Assembly (NCBI GenBank): GCA_021404985.1
Contig: QWHP01000129.1
Span: 1-7,688 of the forward strand
Source: Actinobacteria bacterium ATB1
Lineage (GTDB): Bacteria; Actinomycetota; Acidimicrobiia; UBA2766
Length of the DNA stretch: 7,688 nt
Reading direction: 5' to 3'
Within the stretch, counting starts at the first letter, position 1. Each line of letters starts with the position of its first letter. Shown in pieces: positions 1 through 6,127 of this stretch. Position numbers and translations under genes: made by a program. Under the pieces are notes generated by a model. That model saw only the letters and a program-made list of their open reading frames with translations, was not told the DNA's origin and ran no database searches.

Positions 1-249
1 ATCGAATACGTCCCTGTGTTTGATCGATCGGCCCTACCCCGAATGGACCGTCAGCACAGCCAATCGGATCATGCATCAGGAGCAGGACAATCTGAGAGCC
101 GCTGAGCATTTGAGCCTCTGCCCCCTGCTGTCCTCAAGTTGGCAACACTCGTTGCGGCAACGCAGCCGGCAGCACAAGGGGCCGGATCCGCAGCAACGAC
201 AATTCGGCAATCCTTAATTCTTCACCATCACTCATCCCCGGGAGGTCTT
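1..249. other. Leader region with no confident gene
   Basis: I see no supported gene here. One plus-strand frame is open from the window edge to a TGA at 103-105 and could be the last 34 codons of a gene that starts outside, but its translation resembles nothing I recognise. A short inverted repeat, CGTTG then CGG then CAACG (150-162), is present. The stretch probably carries the promoter of the gene that starts at 250, but I cannot place convincing -35 and -10 boxes. Confidence 0.4.
241..245 (+). promoter_or_regulatory. Ribosome binding site GGAGG
   Basis: GGAGG lies four bases before the ATG at 250. It decides the start of the secreted protein: the frame is open further upstream from about 139, but only the ATG at 250 has both a Shine-Dalgarno sequence and a signal peptide directly after it. 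Confidence 0.7.
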
Positions 250-588
250 ATGACACGTCTGATTCTATCCGCTTGCACTGTGGCCCTTGGCGCAACACTG
301 ACCATGAGTGCCTGGAGCGCCGCTGAAAATGTGACCACCATCAACATCCTGTCTCCGCGCAACGGCGACTCCGTGCCGGAAACGTTCGAAATCAAATATG
401 AGATTTTGAATGCGCCGGATGGGAATCATGCTCACGTCTATCTGGATGGCGCCTATCAGAAGGGGTTCAAGGGCACATTCACGCAAGTGCCCAAAGGCGA
501 ACATACCATTACGGTCAAAATCGCCGATCACGATCACAAAGATGCAGGAACAGCGACAGACAGCGTCACGGTGAAGGTCAGGGAGTAG
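250..588 (+). CDS. Small secreted Ig-like protein with histidine motifs
   Basis: This is a 112-residue protein of unknown function, probably periplasmic or extracellular. Residues 1-24 look like a Sec signal peptide: MTR, then a hydrophobic stretch, then AWSA before AEN, with cleavage likely after residue 24 or 25. The mature part of about 88 residues alternates hydrophobic and polar residues as in a single beta-sandwich domain (INILSPRNGDSV, FEIKYEI, HAHVYLDG, GEHTITVKIADHDHK, DSVTVKV). This resembles short Ig-like or Big-type domains that often carry a YLDG...GxH(T/R)I pattern. Histidines cluster at residues 60, 62, 85, 94 and 96, so metal binding is conceivable but is only inference. It has a good ribosome binding site and its codon use is much lower in GC than the genes right of 1080. 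The single-gene layout gives no functional context. Confidence 0.75.
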   Translation: MTRLILSACTVALGATLTMSAWSAAENVTTINILSPRNGDSVPETFEIKYEILNAPDGNHAHVYLDGAYQKGFKGTFTQVPKGEHTITVKIADHDHKDAGTATDSVTVKVRE

Positions 589-649
589 GAGGGACGCGTC
601 GCGGGTGCAGGGGCCGCCTGACACGACGCGGGTTTCAGGCTCGCACGGC

Positions 650-680
650 AGGAAGGCGGCCCACCGTCCGCCGCCTTCCT
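650..680. terminator. Hairpin between convergent genes, possible bidirectional terminator
   Basis: AGGAAGGCGGC (650-660) and GCCGCCTTCCT (670-680) form a perfect 11-bp stem with a 9-base loop. It sits between the stop of the secreted protein (588) and the stop of the minus-strand gene (697), where a shared terminator is expected. Neither side is followed by a T run, so intrinsic termination is uncertain. A second, weaker stem GCCTGA/TCAGGC lies at 616-640. Confidence 0.5.
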
Positions 681-696
681 CACCAGTGCTCAGCGG

Positions 697-1080
697 CTAT
701 TGCCCGCCCTGTGTCGACGCACGGGTGGACGAGCTCTGCAGATCCATTTCAAACACGACCGGACTGTCGGGATTTTTCGGGTCGATCCGGAGGGGCATCA
801 TGTCGGCCGCGAGTTTCACCAGCGGCACCGCCACAATGTGCGGAGCCTTCTCCGATGGATTCGAATGGAGCGCAATACGAACGCTCTTCGGCCGCTGGCT
901 GGGCGCTACCTGCGCGAGCACATCCTTGCCCATAAACCCGACCAGCATGCCGCTGCCGTCAGCCAGCTTATGAACCTCGTACGCACTCGTCGAAGAAGAC
1001 ACCCGGTCCAGAGCCAGATCCGGACTCTGCGTCACCAGAGCGAGTCCCAGAAATTTGGGCAGGATAAAGCCGAAGGTCCC
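697..1080 (-). CDS. Unrecognised protein, C-terminal part, cut at the junction
   Basis: The 127 C-terminal residues of a minus-strand protein end at a TAG at 697-699. I do not recognise the family. The visible part starts with a hydrophobic segment (GTFGFILPKFLGLALV) that could be the end of a membrane helix or a buried strand. A mixed alpha/beta-looking stretch follows (YEVHKLADGSGMLVGF, KSVRIALHSNP, APHIVAVPLVKLAADMMPLRID, PVVFEMDLQ), then a polar tail ending TQGGQ. A GTG at 1033-1035 could serve as a start and give 112 residues, but the frame stays open with sensible protein sequence up to about 1080. Past that point it reads the antisense of smc and reaches a stop at 1111-1113 with no start codon of its own. 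I therefore treat it as a 5'-truncated gene rather than a short complete one. Confidence 0.6.
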   Translation of the reverse strand, partial: GTFGFILPKFLGLALVTQSPDLALDRVSSSTSAYEVHKLADGSGMLVGFMGKDVLAQVAPSQRPKSVRIALHSNPSEKAPHIVAVPLVKLAADMMPLRIDPKNPDSPVVFEMDLQSSSTRASTQGGQ

Positions 1081-1082
1081 TG
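1068..1082. other. Junction between two unrelated sequences
   Basis: To the left, the minus-strand gene loses its 5' part here. To the right, smc begins abruptly inside its signature motif region. In the smc frame there is a TAA at 1065-1067, and no trace of the expected LSGGEK codons precedes LSALA at 1080. The local string GAAGGTCCCTG resembles the GAAGGCCCTG that would encode the KAL of smc, so short similarity may have driven the join. Composition changes sharply at the same point. Confidence 0.75.
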
Positions 1083-1388
1083 TCGGCGCTTGCCTTCCTC
1101 TTTGCGGTCTTCAGGGCACGGCCCAGCCCGTTCTACGTCCTCGACGAGGTCGAAGCCGCCCTCGACGACATCAACCTCCACCGTTTCTGCGGGCTGCTCC
1201 GCGAGTTTCGCAACGACTCACAACTCGTCGTCGTGACCCACCAGAAGCGGACGATGGAGACCGCGGACGTCCTGCTCGGCGTATCGCTGCGCGAAGACGG
1301 CACCTCGCGTGTCCTCTCACAACGCGTCGTCGACCTCGATCTCACCGAAGCCGAGGCCTCCGAAGTGCCATTTGCCGAGCAGCACTGA
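1080..1388 (+). CDS. smc: Chromosome segregation ATPase SMC, C-terminal fragment
   Basis: These are the last 102 codons of SMC, the ATPase that compacts and segregates chromosomes with ScpA and ScpB; the full protein is usually about 1,150-1,200 residues. The fragment opens with LSALAFLFAVFRARPSPF, the helix after the ABC signature. The Walker B and D-loop follow (FYVLDEVEAALDDINL, about residues 19-34), then the H-loop or switch histidine (VVVTHQKRTME). The signature LSGGEK and everything upstream are missing, because the sequence changes at 1080. The natural stop is TGA at 1386-1388, after EVPFAEQH. It lies 42 bp before ftsY on the same strand, a linkage seen in actinobacteria. No start codon belongs to this fragment; it would not make a working SMC as it stands. 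Confidence 0.93.
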   Translation: MSALAFLFAVFRARPSPFYVLDEVEAALDDINLHRFCGLLREFRNDSQLVVVTHQKRTMETADVLLGVSLREDGTSRVLSQRVVDLDLTEAEASEVPFAEQH

Positions 1389-1430
1389 AGCCTGCCGGAG
1401 CGCCGCGAGGGGCCAACTAGAGTCGGCTCC

Positions 1431-2660
1431 ATGTCCACTGTCGTGATCCTCGCAGTCATCATCGCCGTGGTCGTCGTGGCCGCTGCCGGGCTCGTCGTCT
1501 GGCGGACCGGACGGCGAGGTGGCGGGCCCGTGGAGGCCCCACCTCCGGTCGAGGAGAAGCTCCCCGAAGCCGAGCAGCCACCGGAGTCGCCCCCGCCACC
1601 TCCCGCGAAGGAGAAGCCGCAGCGCAAGAAGAGGCGTGGCGAGGAGCCGAGTGACGACGAGATCGCCTCCGTCGTGGCCGAAGCCGAGGAGATCCTCCGA
1701 GCCGGCACCGGGACTGTGGGTGAGGTCGCCGTCGAGGAGCCCGAGGCCGTGGAGGTGGAGCGTCCCTCGTTCCGCGAACGGCTCGGTCGAACGCGCAAGG
1801 CCCTGGGCGAACGACTCGCCCATATCCGTCTCAAGCGCAAGATCGACGACGAGACCTGGGACGAGCTCGAGGAGATGCTGATCCTCGCCGACGTCGGAGC
1901 TGACGTGGCAGTCGACCTCGTCGAGGCAGCACGCACGAAGGCGGCGGCGTGCAGAGCCGAGACTCCCGACGAGGTCGTCGAAGCACTGAAGGAGGTCATG
2001 CAAGAGAGGCTGTCGGGACGTGACCGCTCGCTCGCGCTGTCCGGTGACGGCCCGTCGGTCTGGTTCATGGTCGGGGTCAACGGAACCGGGAAGACGACGA
2101 CGATCGGCAAGATCGCAGCACGCGAATCAGACGAGGGAAAGTCCGTGGTTCTCGCCGCCGCCGACACCTTCCGTGCGGCGGCTGCCGACCAGTTGGGAAT
2201 CTGGGCTGAGCGTTGCGGCGCCGAACTGGTCAGGGGACAGGAGGGTGGAGACCCCGGTTCCGTCGTCTTCGACGCTGTGAGCCTGTCACGGGCGCGAGGG
2301 AGCGACCTCCTGCTCGTCGACACAGCGGGGCGCCTGCACACCAAGGTGAACCTGATGGAGGAGCTCAAGAAGATCCGCCGGACTGCGGCGAAGGCGGGAG
2401 GTGATCCCGACGAGGTGCTCCTTGTCCTGGATGCGACGACCGGCCAGAACGGGCTCTCGCAGGCGCGTCAGTTCGCCGACGTGGCTGGTGTCACCGGTGT
2501 CGTTCTCACGAAGCTCGACGGAACCGCCAAGGGCGGGATCGCGTTCGCGATCGAGCAGGAGTTCGATCTTCCCATCAAGCTCGTTGGTCTGGGTGAAGGG
2601 CCCGGCGACCTTGTCGAGTTCGATCCGGACCAGTTCATCGAGGCTCTCTTCGCCGGCTGA
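1431..2660 (+). CDS. ftsY: Signal recognition particle receptor FtsY
   Basis: FtsY is the SRP receptor GTPase that docks ribosome-Ffh complexes at the inner membrane for co-translational insertion. The protein has 409 residues. Residues 3-25 are a hydrophobic anchor (VVILAVIIAVVVVAAAGLVVW) of the kind found in actinobacterial FtsY. A proline- and glutamate-rich linker with a basic KKRRG patch spans about 30-105. The helical N domain follows (FRERLGRTRKALGERL to about 195). The G domain has the P-loop GVNGTGKTTT (215-224, Lys221), DTFRAAAADQL, DTAGR (297-301), TKLDGTAKGG (360-369) and the closing GLGEGPGDL. All expected GTPase motifs are intact. It follows smc by 42 bp and is probably co-transcribed with it. 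The ribosome binding site before the ATG is weak (GAGGGG lies rather far upstream). The last 26 bases overlap the 3' end of thiD on the other strand. Confidence 0.97.
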   Translation: MSTVVILAVIIAVVVVAAAGLVVWRTGRRGGGPVEAPPPVEEKLPEAEQPPESPPPPPAKEKPQRKKRRGEEPSDDEIASVVAEAEEILRAGTGTVGEVAVEEPEAVEVERPSFRERLGRTRKALGERLAHIRLKRKIDDETWDELEEMLILADVGADVAVDLVEAARTKAAACRAETPDEVVEALKEVMQERLSGRDRSLALSGDGPSVWFMVGVNGTGKTTTIGKIAARESDEGKSVVLAAADTFRAAAADQLGIWAERCGAELVRGQEGGDPGSVVFDAVSLSRARGSDLLLVDTAGRLHTKVNLMEELKKIRRTAAKAGGDPDEVLLVLDATTGQNGLSQARQFADVAGVTGVVLTKLDGTAKGGIAFAIEQEFDLPIKLVGLGEGPGDLVEFDPDQFIEALFAG

Positions 2661-3384
2661 GCTCGGCTTCGACCGCCCTCCTGGCTCGAATAGCGGCCTG
2701 CATCACGTCCTCGCCGAGTGCGAGGCCGGCGCAGAGAGCAGCGCTGTGGATGCAGCCCGTACCGTGAAGGTCGCTGCACTCGATCCGTGGCCCCCCAATC
2801 TCCAGCGAGCCGCGCTCGGTGAGTACTAGGTCCACCGGATCACCGTGCAGGTGGCCTCCCTTGACGACGAGCGAAGTGCAGCCGAGTCCCAAGAGGTCGT
2901 CTGTCGAGTCCCGCACGTCGTCGAGTGATGTGAGAGGCCGGTTGATCCATCGGCCGGCCTCGTCGAGATTGGGGGTTGCAACGAAGGCAAGCGGAAGAAG
3001 ATCGCGGACCAGGAGTTCGCTGCCCGGGGGGTCGAGCAGGGCTCCACCGGCAGAGGCGTGCGTGACGGGATCGACAACGAGGTTCGGGAGCCGTCCCTCA
3101 CGGGCGGCCTCACCCACTACAGCGACCAGAGGTGCGGATCCGAGGGCACCCGTCTTCACCGCAGAAGGTGCCGGTCCGCCGAGGGCTGCGTCGAGCTGAG
3201 CAGCCACGAGCCGGGAGGGGAGGACCAAGGCATCGCGGACGCCTCCGTGGTCCTGTGCGGTCACGACCGTGACGACAGTACGGGCCTGGAGCCCCTCGCG
3301 TGAGAAAGTCACGATGTCGGCCTGGATGCCGGCACCGGCGCTGCTGTCGCTGCCGGCGATCGTCAGAGCTGTGGGCCGGGCCAT
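2635..3384 (-). CDS. thiD: Hydroxymethylpyrimidine (phosphate) kinase ThiD
   Basis: ThiD phosphorylates HMP and HMP-P to HMP-PP, the pyrimidine substrate of ThiE, in the cytoplasm. The protein has 249 residues, slightly short for the ribokinase-fold family (about 260-270). Visible motifs are GSDSSAGAGIQAD (11-23, HMP binding), VKTGALGS (77-84), DPVTHASAGG (105-114), ATPNLDEA (136-143), VVKGGH (173-178), and HGTGC (207-211) with the catalytic Cys211 and anion hole. The ATG at 3382-3384 is preceded by GAGGCGG and starts directly at the conserved ALTIAGSDSS; the open frame upstream runs inside the previous gene and is not used. It is the last gene of the thi operon. Its start overlaps the end of the TenI-like gene by 22 bp, and its end overlaps ftsY by 26 bp. 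Confidence 0.95.
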   Translation of the reverse strand: MARPTALTIAGSDSSAGAGIQADIVTFSREGLQARTVVTVVTAQDHGGVRDALVLPSRLVAAQLDAALGGPAPSAVKTGALGSAPLVAVVGEAAREGRLPNLVVDPVTHASAGGALLDPPGSELLVRDLLPLAFVATPNLDEAGRWINRPLTSLDDVRDSTDDLLGLGCTSLVVKGGHLHGDPVDLVLTERGSLEIGGPRIECSDLHGTGCIHSAALCAGLALGEDVMQAAIRARRAVEAELSRRREPR

Positions 3385-3986
3385 CCTGCCACCGCCTCGA
3401 CGAGCTCCCCGGCGACGCGCCCCGGATCGGTTGCTGCCATCACCGCCCCCATGACGGCCACGCCTGTCGCACCTGCGACAAGGCACGCTCTTGCGTTCGC
3501 CGACGTGATCCCGCCCAGGGCGTATACCGGGATCCGCGATGCGGCGCATACCGTCTCCAGACCGGCGATGTCGATTGCCGGGCCATATCCGGGTTTGCTG
3601 GTCGTGGGGAACACCGGCGACACGAAGACGTAGTCGATCCCGTCGTGGCTCGCAGCCTCGACTTCTCCCGCCGAATGACACGACCTGCCGAGCACCGCCG
3701 GCCGCACCCGGGGGAGAGGATCGTGGGCCGCGAGATGGACCCCGTCAGCCCACTCTGCGGGTCCCGACGAGATGAGGAATAGCGCATGCGCCGCGCGTGT
3801 CGCACAGCGCAGCCTCTCGGCCAACTGTGCTCGCCGGGCGGGATGCATGTCCTTCTCCCGGAGCAGAACGCAGTCCAGCCCGGCGTCGAGTGCCACCTCG
3901 ACGACATCGAACAGGTCGTGACCAGCCTTCGCGGCCAGATGGAGATCGGTGACGAGGATGACGCGCGGGAGATCCTCTTGCCTCAT
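3363..3986 (-). CDS. tenI: ThiE/TenI-family protein, probable thiazole tautomerase
   Basis: This is the second ThiE-superfamily TIM barrel of the operon, 207 residues. It keeps LLREK (41-45), FVSPVFPTTSK (121-131) and ALGGIT (156-161). It differs from true ThiE at substrate-binding positions: the usual Q of QxRxK is Leu41, the VND that binds pyrophosphate and magnesium is replaced by ISSGP (72-76), and HLGQDD is replaced by HLAAHD (84-89). A GRSCHS segment (100-105) is also TenI-like. TenI speeds the aromatising tautomerisation of the thiazole carboxylate made by ThiG and usually sits beside thiG, thiO and thiS, as here. The histidine reported as catalytic in Bacillus TenI seems to fall at SPV rather than GHV, so the exact activity is uncertain. 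The start ATG (3984-3986) shares ATGA with the thiG stop. The symbol is tentative; thiE is the alternative. Confidence 0.75.
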   Translation of the reverse strand: MRQEDLPRVILVTDLHLAAKAGHDLFDVVEVALDAGLDCVLLREKDMHPARRAQLAERLRCATRAAHALFLISSGPAEWADGVHLAAHDPLPRVRPAVLGRSCHSAGEVEAASHDGIDYVFVSPVFPTTSKPGYGPAIDIAGLETVCAASRIPVYALGGITSANARACLVAGATGVAVMGAVMAATDPGRVAGELVEAVAGWPGPQL

Positions 3987-4777
3987 CGCAGGTCCGGCTT
4001 GCCCTCGAACGGCGAGGACGCCTGGGCGTGGCGGCGCTTCGGAATGCGTCCGGCCAGACAGGCCAGGCGGCCTGCCTCGACCGCATGGCGCATCGCGGAC
4101 GCCATCAGGACCGGGTCGTGCGCACGGGTCACCGCAGAAGCCAGGAGCACCGCGTCGCAGCCGAGCTCCATGGCCAGGGCGGCGTCGGAGGCGGTTCCGA
4201 TGCCGGCGTCCAAGACCACGGGAACCCCGGCCGCCTCGACGATGAGCTCGATGTTGTGAGGATTTCGGATGCCGAGACCGGTTCCGATCGGCGCACCCAA
4301 GGGCATGACCGCCGCACATCCGACCTCCTCGAGTCTTTTCGAGAGGACGGGATCGTCGTTCGTGTAAGCGAGAACCGCGAAGTCCTCGCCACAAAGGACT
4401 TCGGCAGCGCCGAGCAGCTCGACGGGCTCGGGCAGGAGCGTCCGATCGTCGGCGATCACCTCGAGCTTCACCCAGTCGGTCCCAAACGCATCACGGGCGA
4501 GATGGGCCGTCCGCACGGCCTCGCGGCCTGTGTAGCAGCCGGCTGTGTTCGGGAGGATCGTGACGCCGGTGCGGCGCACGACGTCGACGATCGACCCTGG
4601 CGCCGATACCTCGACCCGGCGCAACGCGACCGTGACCACTTCGGTCCGGGATGCCCTGATCGCTGCCTCCATGATGTCGAGGCTCGGCACGCCACCGGTG
4701 CCCAGGACGAGCCGGCTGCTCAGGTTCCTGCCGGCGAGAACGAGCTCGTCGTTCTTTCCCGTCGTCGCGTCCGCCAT
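3983..4777 (-). CDS. thiG: Thiazole synthase ThiG
   Basis: ThiG condenses 1-deoxy-D-xylulose 5-phosphate, dehydroglycine and ThiS-bound sulfur into the thiazole phosphate. The 264 residues form a TIM barrel of normal length. Motifs are SRLVLGTGG (21-29), LRRVE (52-56), ILPNTAGCYTG (74-84), WVKLEVI with the Schiff-base lysine Lys104 (102-108), MPLGAPIGTGLG (158-169), VLDAGIGTASDAA (188-200), and the C-terminal GRIPKR...ASSPFEG (243-259). One oddity is ASAV (213-216), where family members commonly have NTAI. The ATG (4775-4777) was chosen because MADATTGKND leads straight into the conserved core. A GGAGG lies five bases upstream, and the ThiS stop ends one base before it. The frame further upstream runs inside thiS and is ignored. 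Confidence 0.96.
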   Translation of the reverse strand: MADATTGKNDELVLAGRNLSSRLVLGTGGVPSLDIMEAAIRASRTEVVTVALRRVEVSAPGSIVDVVRRTGVTILPNTAGCYTGREAVRTAHLARDAFGTDWVKLEVIADDRTLLPEPVELLGAAEVLCGEDFAVLAYTNDDPVLSKRLEEVGCAAVMPLGAPIGTGLGIRNPHNIELIVEAAGVPVVLDAGIGTASDAALAMELGCDAVLLASAVTRAHDPVLMASAMRHAVEAGRLACLAGRIPKRRHAQASSPFEGKPDLR

Positions 4778-4778
4778 G

Positions 4779-4979
4779 TCAGCCTCCGGGCGCTGCCGTG
4801 ACGACTTCGACGTCGTCTCCCTCGGCGGGGTGTGCCAAGGCCCACGTGCTGCGGGGCACGACCTCGCCGTTGAGGGCAACGGCGGTTGCAGATACGTCCT
4901 CGACCAGCCCGGCGACTATCTCTGCAATCGAGACTCCTGCCTCGACGTCCTCGGTCTCACCGTTCAGTGTGATTCTCAT
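4779..4979 (-). CDS. thiS: Sulfur carrier protein ThiS
   Basis: ThiS is a 66-residue ubiquitin-fold sulfur carrier for thiazole synthesis. It starts MRITLNGE, keeps the ALNGEVVPRSTWA core (35-47) and the GDDVEVVTAAPGG tail. It ends in the required Gly-Gly (65-66), whose terminal carboxylate is adenylated by ThiF and converted to a thiocarboxylate. ThiF is not encoded in this window. The start ATG shares ATGA with the thiO stop (4976-4979), and thiG follows after a single base. It has the usual length for the family. Confidence 0.95.
   Translation of the reverse strand: MRITLNGETEDVEAGVSIAEIVAGLVEDVSATAVALNGEVVPRSTWALAHPAEGDDVEVVTAAPGG
4783..4787 (-). promoter_or_regulatory. Ribosome binding site of thiG
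   Basis: On the minus strand the bases read GGAGG, five bases before the thiG ATG at 4777. The site lies within the last codons of thiS and supports the chosen thiG start over longer upstream options. Confidence 0.6.
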
Positions 4980-6127
4980 GTCGGGACCATCATCGGCGCC
5001 CGGCGCACCGGCCAGGTAGGCGAGTAGGGGAGGAACTCACGCGGCATCGTTCCGGTCGTCAGGCCGTCGGCGACGACGGACACGGTCACGGGCGTCAGAA
5101 GGATTCCGTTGCGGTGGTGCCCCGTCGCGAACCAGAGACCGGACACCCGGGACTCGCCGATGATCGGCAGGTTGTCCGGCGTACCCGGACGGAAGCCCAC
5201 GGAAACCTCTGCGAGCTCGAGTTCCGCCACTTCGGGCACGACAGCGATTGCGTCCCTGAGGAGCTCGTACACCCCACGACCGGTCGGTCTCGTGTCGAAT
5301 CCCATCTCCTCCTGAGTGGCACCCACGACGAGCTCTCCATCGGACCGCGGGACGAGGTAGACGGGATTGCCATGAACGAAGGCGTGCACGGGCCGGTCGA
5401 GGAGAGGCTCGCCCCGGAGCCTGAGGATCTGCCCCTTCACCGGGCGGACCGGTGGAAGGGCGTCCTCCGGTATGCCTGCGATGCCCGGTGTCCATGCTCC
5501 GGCCGTGACGACGACCGCCGCTGAGGCGAGGCTCCGGCCGTCGTCGAGAACGACCCCGCGAGCCCTTCCTGCATCCGTCTCGACGGCTTCCACCCGCGAG
5601 GCTGCCACCTCGACCCCGAGACGCGGGAGGCATGCGCGCATGGCGGCGCCGACGCGACGTGGATCGACGGCCATGTCGCCGTGGGTGAGGATGCCGAGGT
5701 GAACGGATGGTGACAGAGCAGGTTCGAGGTCGCGGACCTCGCTCCGGTCGAGCACGGTCGTCCGCAAATGGTTGCGTTCGTGAAGAACCTGCAGGTCTTC
5801 GACGACCGAGCGATCGTCGGCGTCGACTGCGGCGAGCAGGATCCCGTCGGAGTGGAAGTCGAGGTCAGCCCCGGATTCGTTCGCTAGCTCTTCCGCGAAT
5901 CCGGGCCAGCGCCGGGCCGACTCGAGTGCGAGGGGGAGGAGCCTCTCGTCTCCCCAGCGGGCCTCTGCCACAGGGGCGAGCATCCCGGCAGCGACGCGTG
6001 TTGCCCCGCGGGACGGATCAGGGTCGGCGACCACTACGCCGAAGCCCCTGTGGGCCAAATCGCGAGCGATTCCGAGGCCGATGATCCCCGCCCCCACGAC
6101 GACGACACGAGGCTTGGCCACGGTCAC
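4976..6127 (-). CDS. thiO: Glycine oxidase ThiO
   Basis: ThiO is an FAD-dependent glycine oxidase that supplies dehydroglycine to ThiG using oxygen, replacing the radical ThiH of anaerobes. The protein has 383 residues. The Rossmann dinucleotide motif VVVVGAGIIGLGIA is at 8-21, followed by VVVADPDP (31-38) and the GATRVAAGMLAP flavin-contact segment (41-52). The C-terminal part has FRPGTPDNLPIIGES (312-326) and ATGHHRNGILLTP (334-346), typical of ThiO. The GTG start at 6125-6127 is favoured because it shares GTGA with the thiE stop and GGGGAG lies upstream; a second GTG two codons in (6119-6121) is possible. About 30 residues after the last conserved motif form a proline/arginine-rich tail (PYSPTWPVRRAPMMVPT) that looks lineage specific. 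Confidence 0.94.
   Translation of the reverse strand: MTVAKPRVVVVGAGIIGLGIARDLAHRGFGVVVADPDPSRGATRVAAGMLAPVAEARWGDERLLPLALESARRWPGFAEELANESGADLDFHSDGILLAAVDADDRSVVEDLQVLHERNHLRTTVLDRSEVRDLEPALSPSVHLGILTHGDMAVDPRRVGAAMRACLPRLGVEVAASRVEAVETDAGRARGVVLDDGRSLASAAVVVTAGAWTPGIAGIPEDALPPVRPVKGQILRLRGEPLLDRPVHAFVHGNPVYLVPRSDGELVVGATQEEMGFDTRPTGRGVYELLRDAIAVVPEVAELELAEVSVGFRPGTPDNLPIIGESRVSGLWFATGHHRNGILLTPVTVSVVADGLTTGTMPREFLPYSPTWPVRRAPMMVPT

Noticed and set aside
140..155. A possible sigma-54 promoter, TGGCA followed by TTGC.
   Set aside because: The spacing between the GG and GC elements is 11 bases rather than the required 10, and no other support is visible.
265..282. A possible lipobox LSAC near the start of the secreted protein.
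   Set aside because: The cysteine is at residue 9, too close to the N-terminus for a lipoprotein signal peptide; a Sec cleavage site at AWSA fits better.
1060..1082. A simple frameshift or base insertion in a complete smc gene instead of a junction.
   Set aside because: No frame upstream of 1080 encodes LSGGEK or the coiled coil; instead the minus strand continues an unrelated open frame of different composition.
700..1236. Plus-strand open frames across the junction.
   Set aside because: They span two unrelated sequences, have arginine- and serine-rich translations, and lie opposite or out of frame with better-supported genes.
1133..2368. A 411-residue open frame on the minus strand opposite smc and ftsY.
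   Set aside because: Its translation is dominated by Ser, Arg, Thr and Pro with no motifs, as expected for the antisense of high-GC coding sequence; the plus strand encodes clear SMC and FtsY.
3987..4394. An upstream extension of the TenI-like protein.
   Set aside because: It is an out-of-frame reading of thiG with biased composition; the ATG at 3986 overlaps the thiG stop and starts the conserved barrel.
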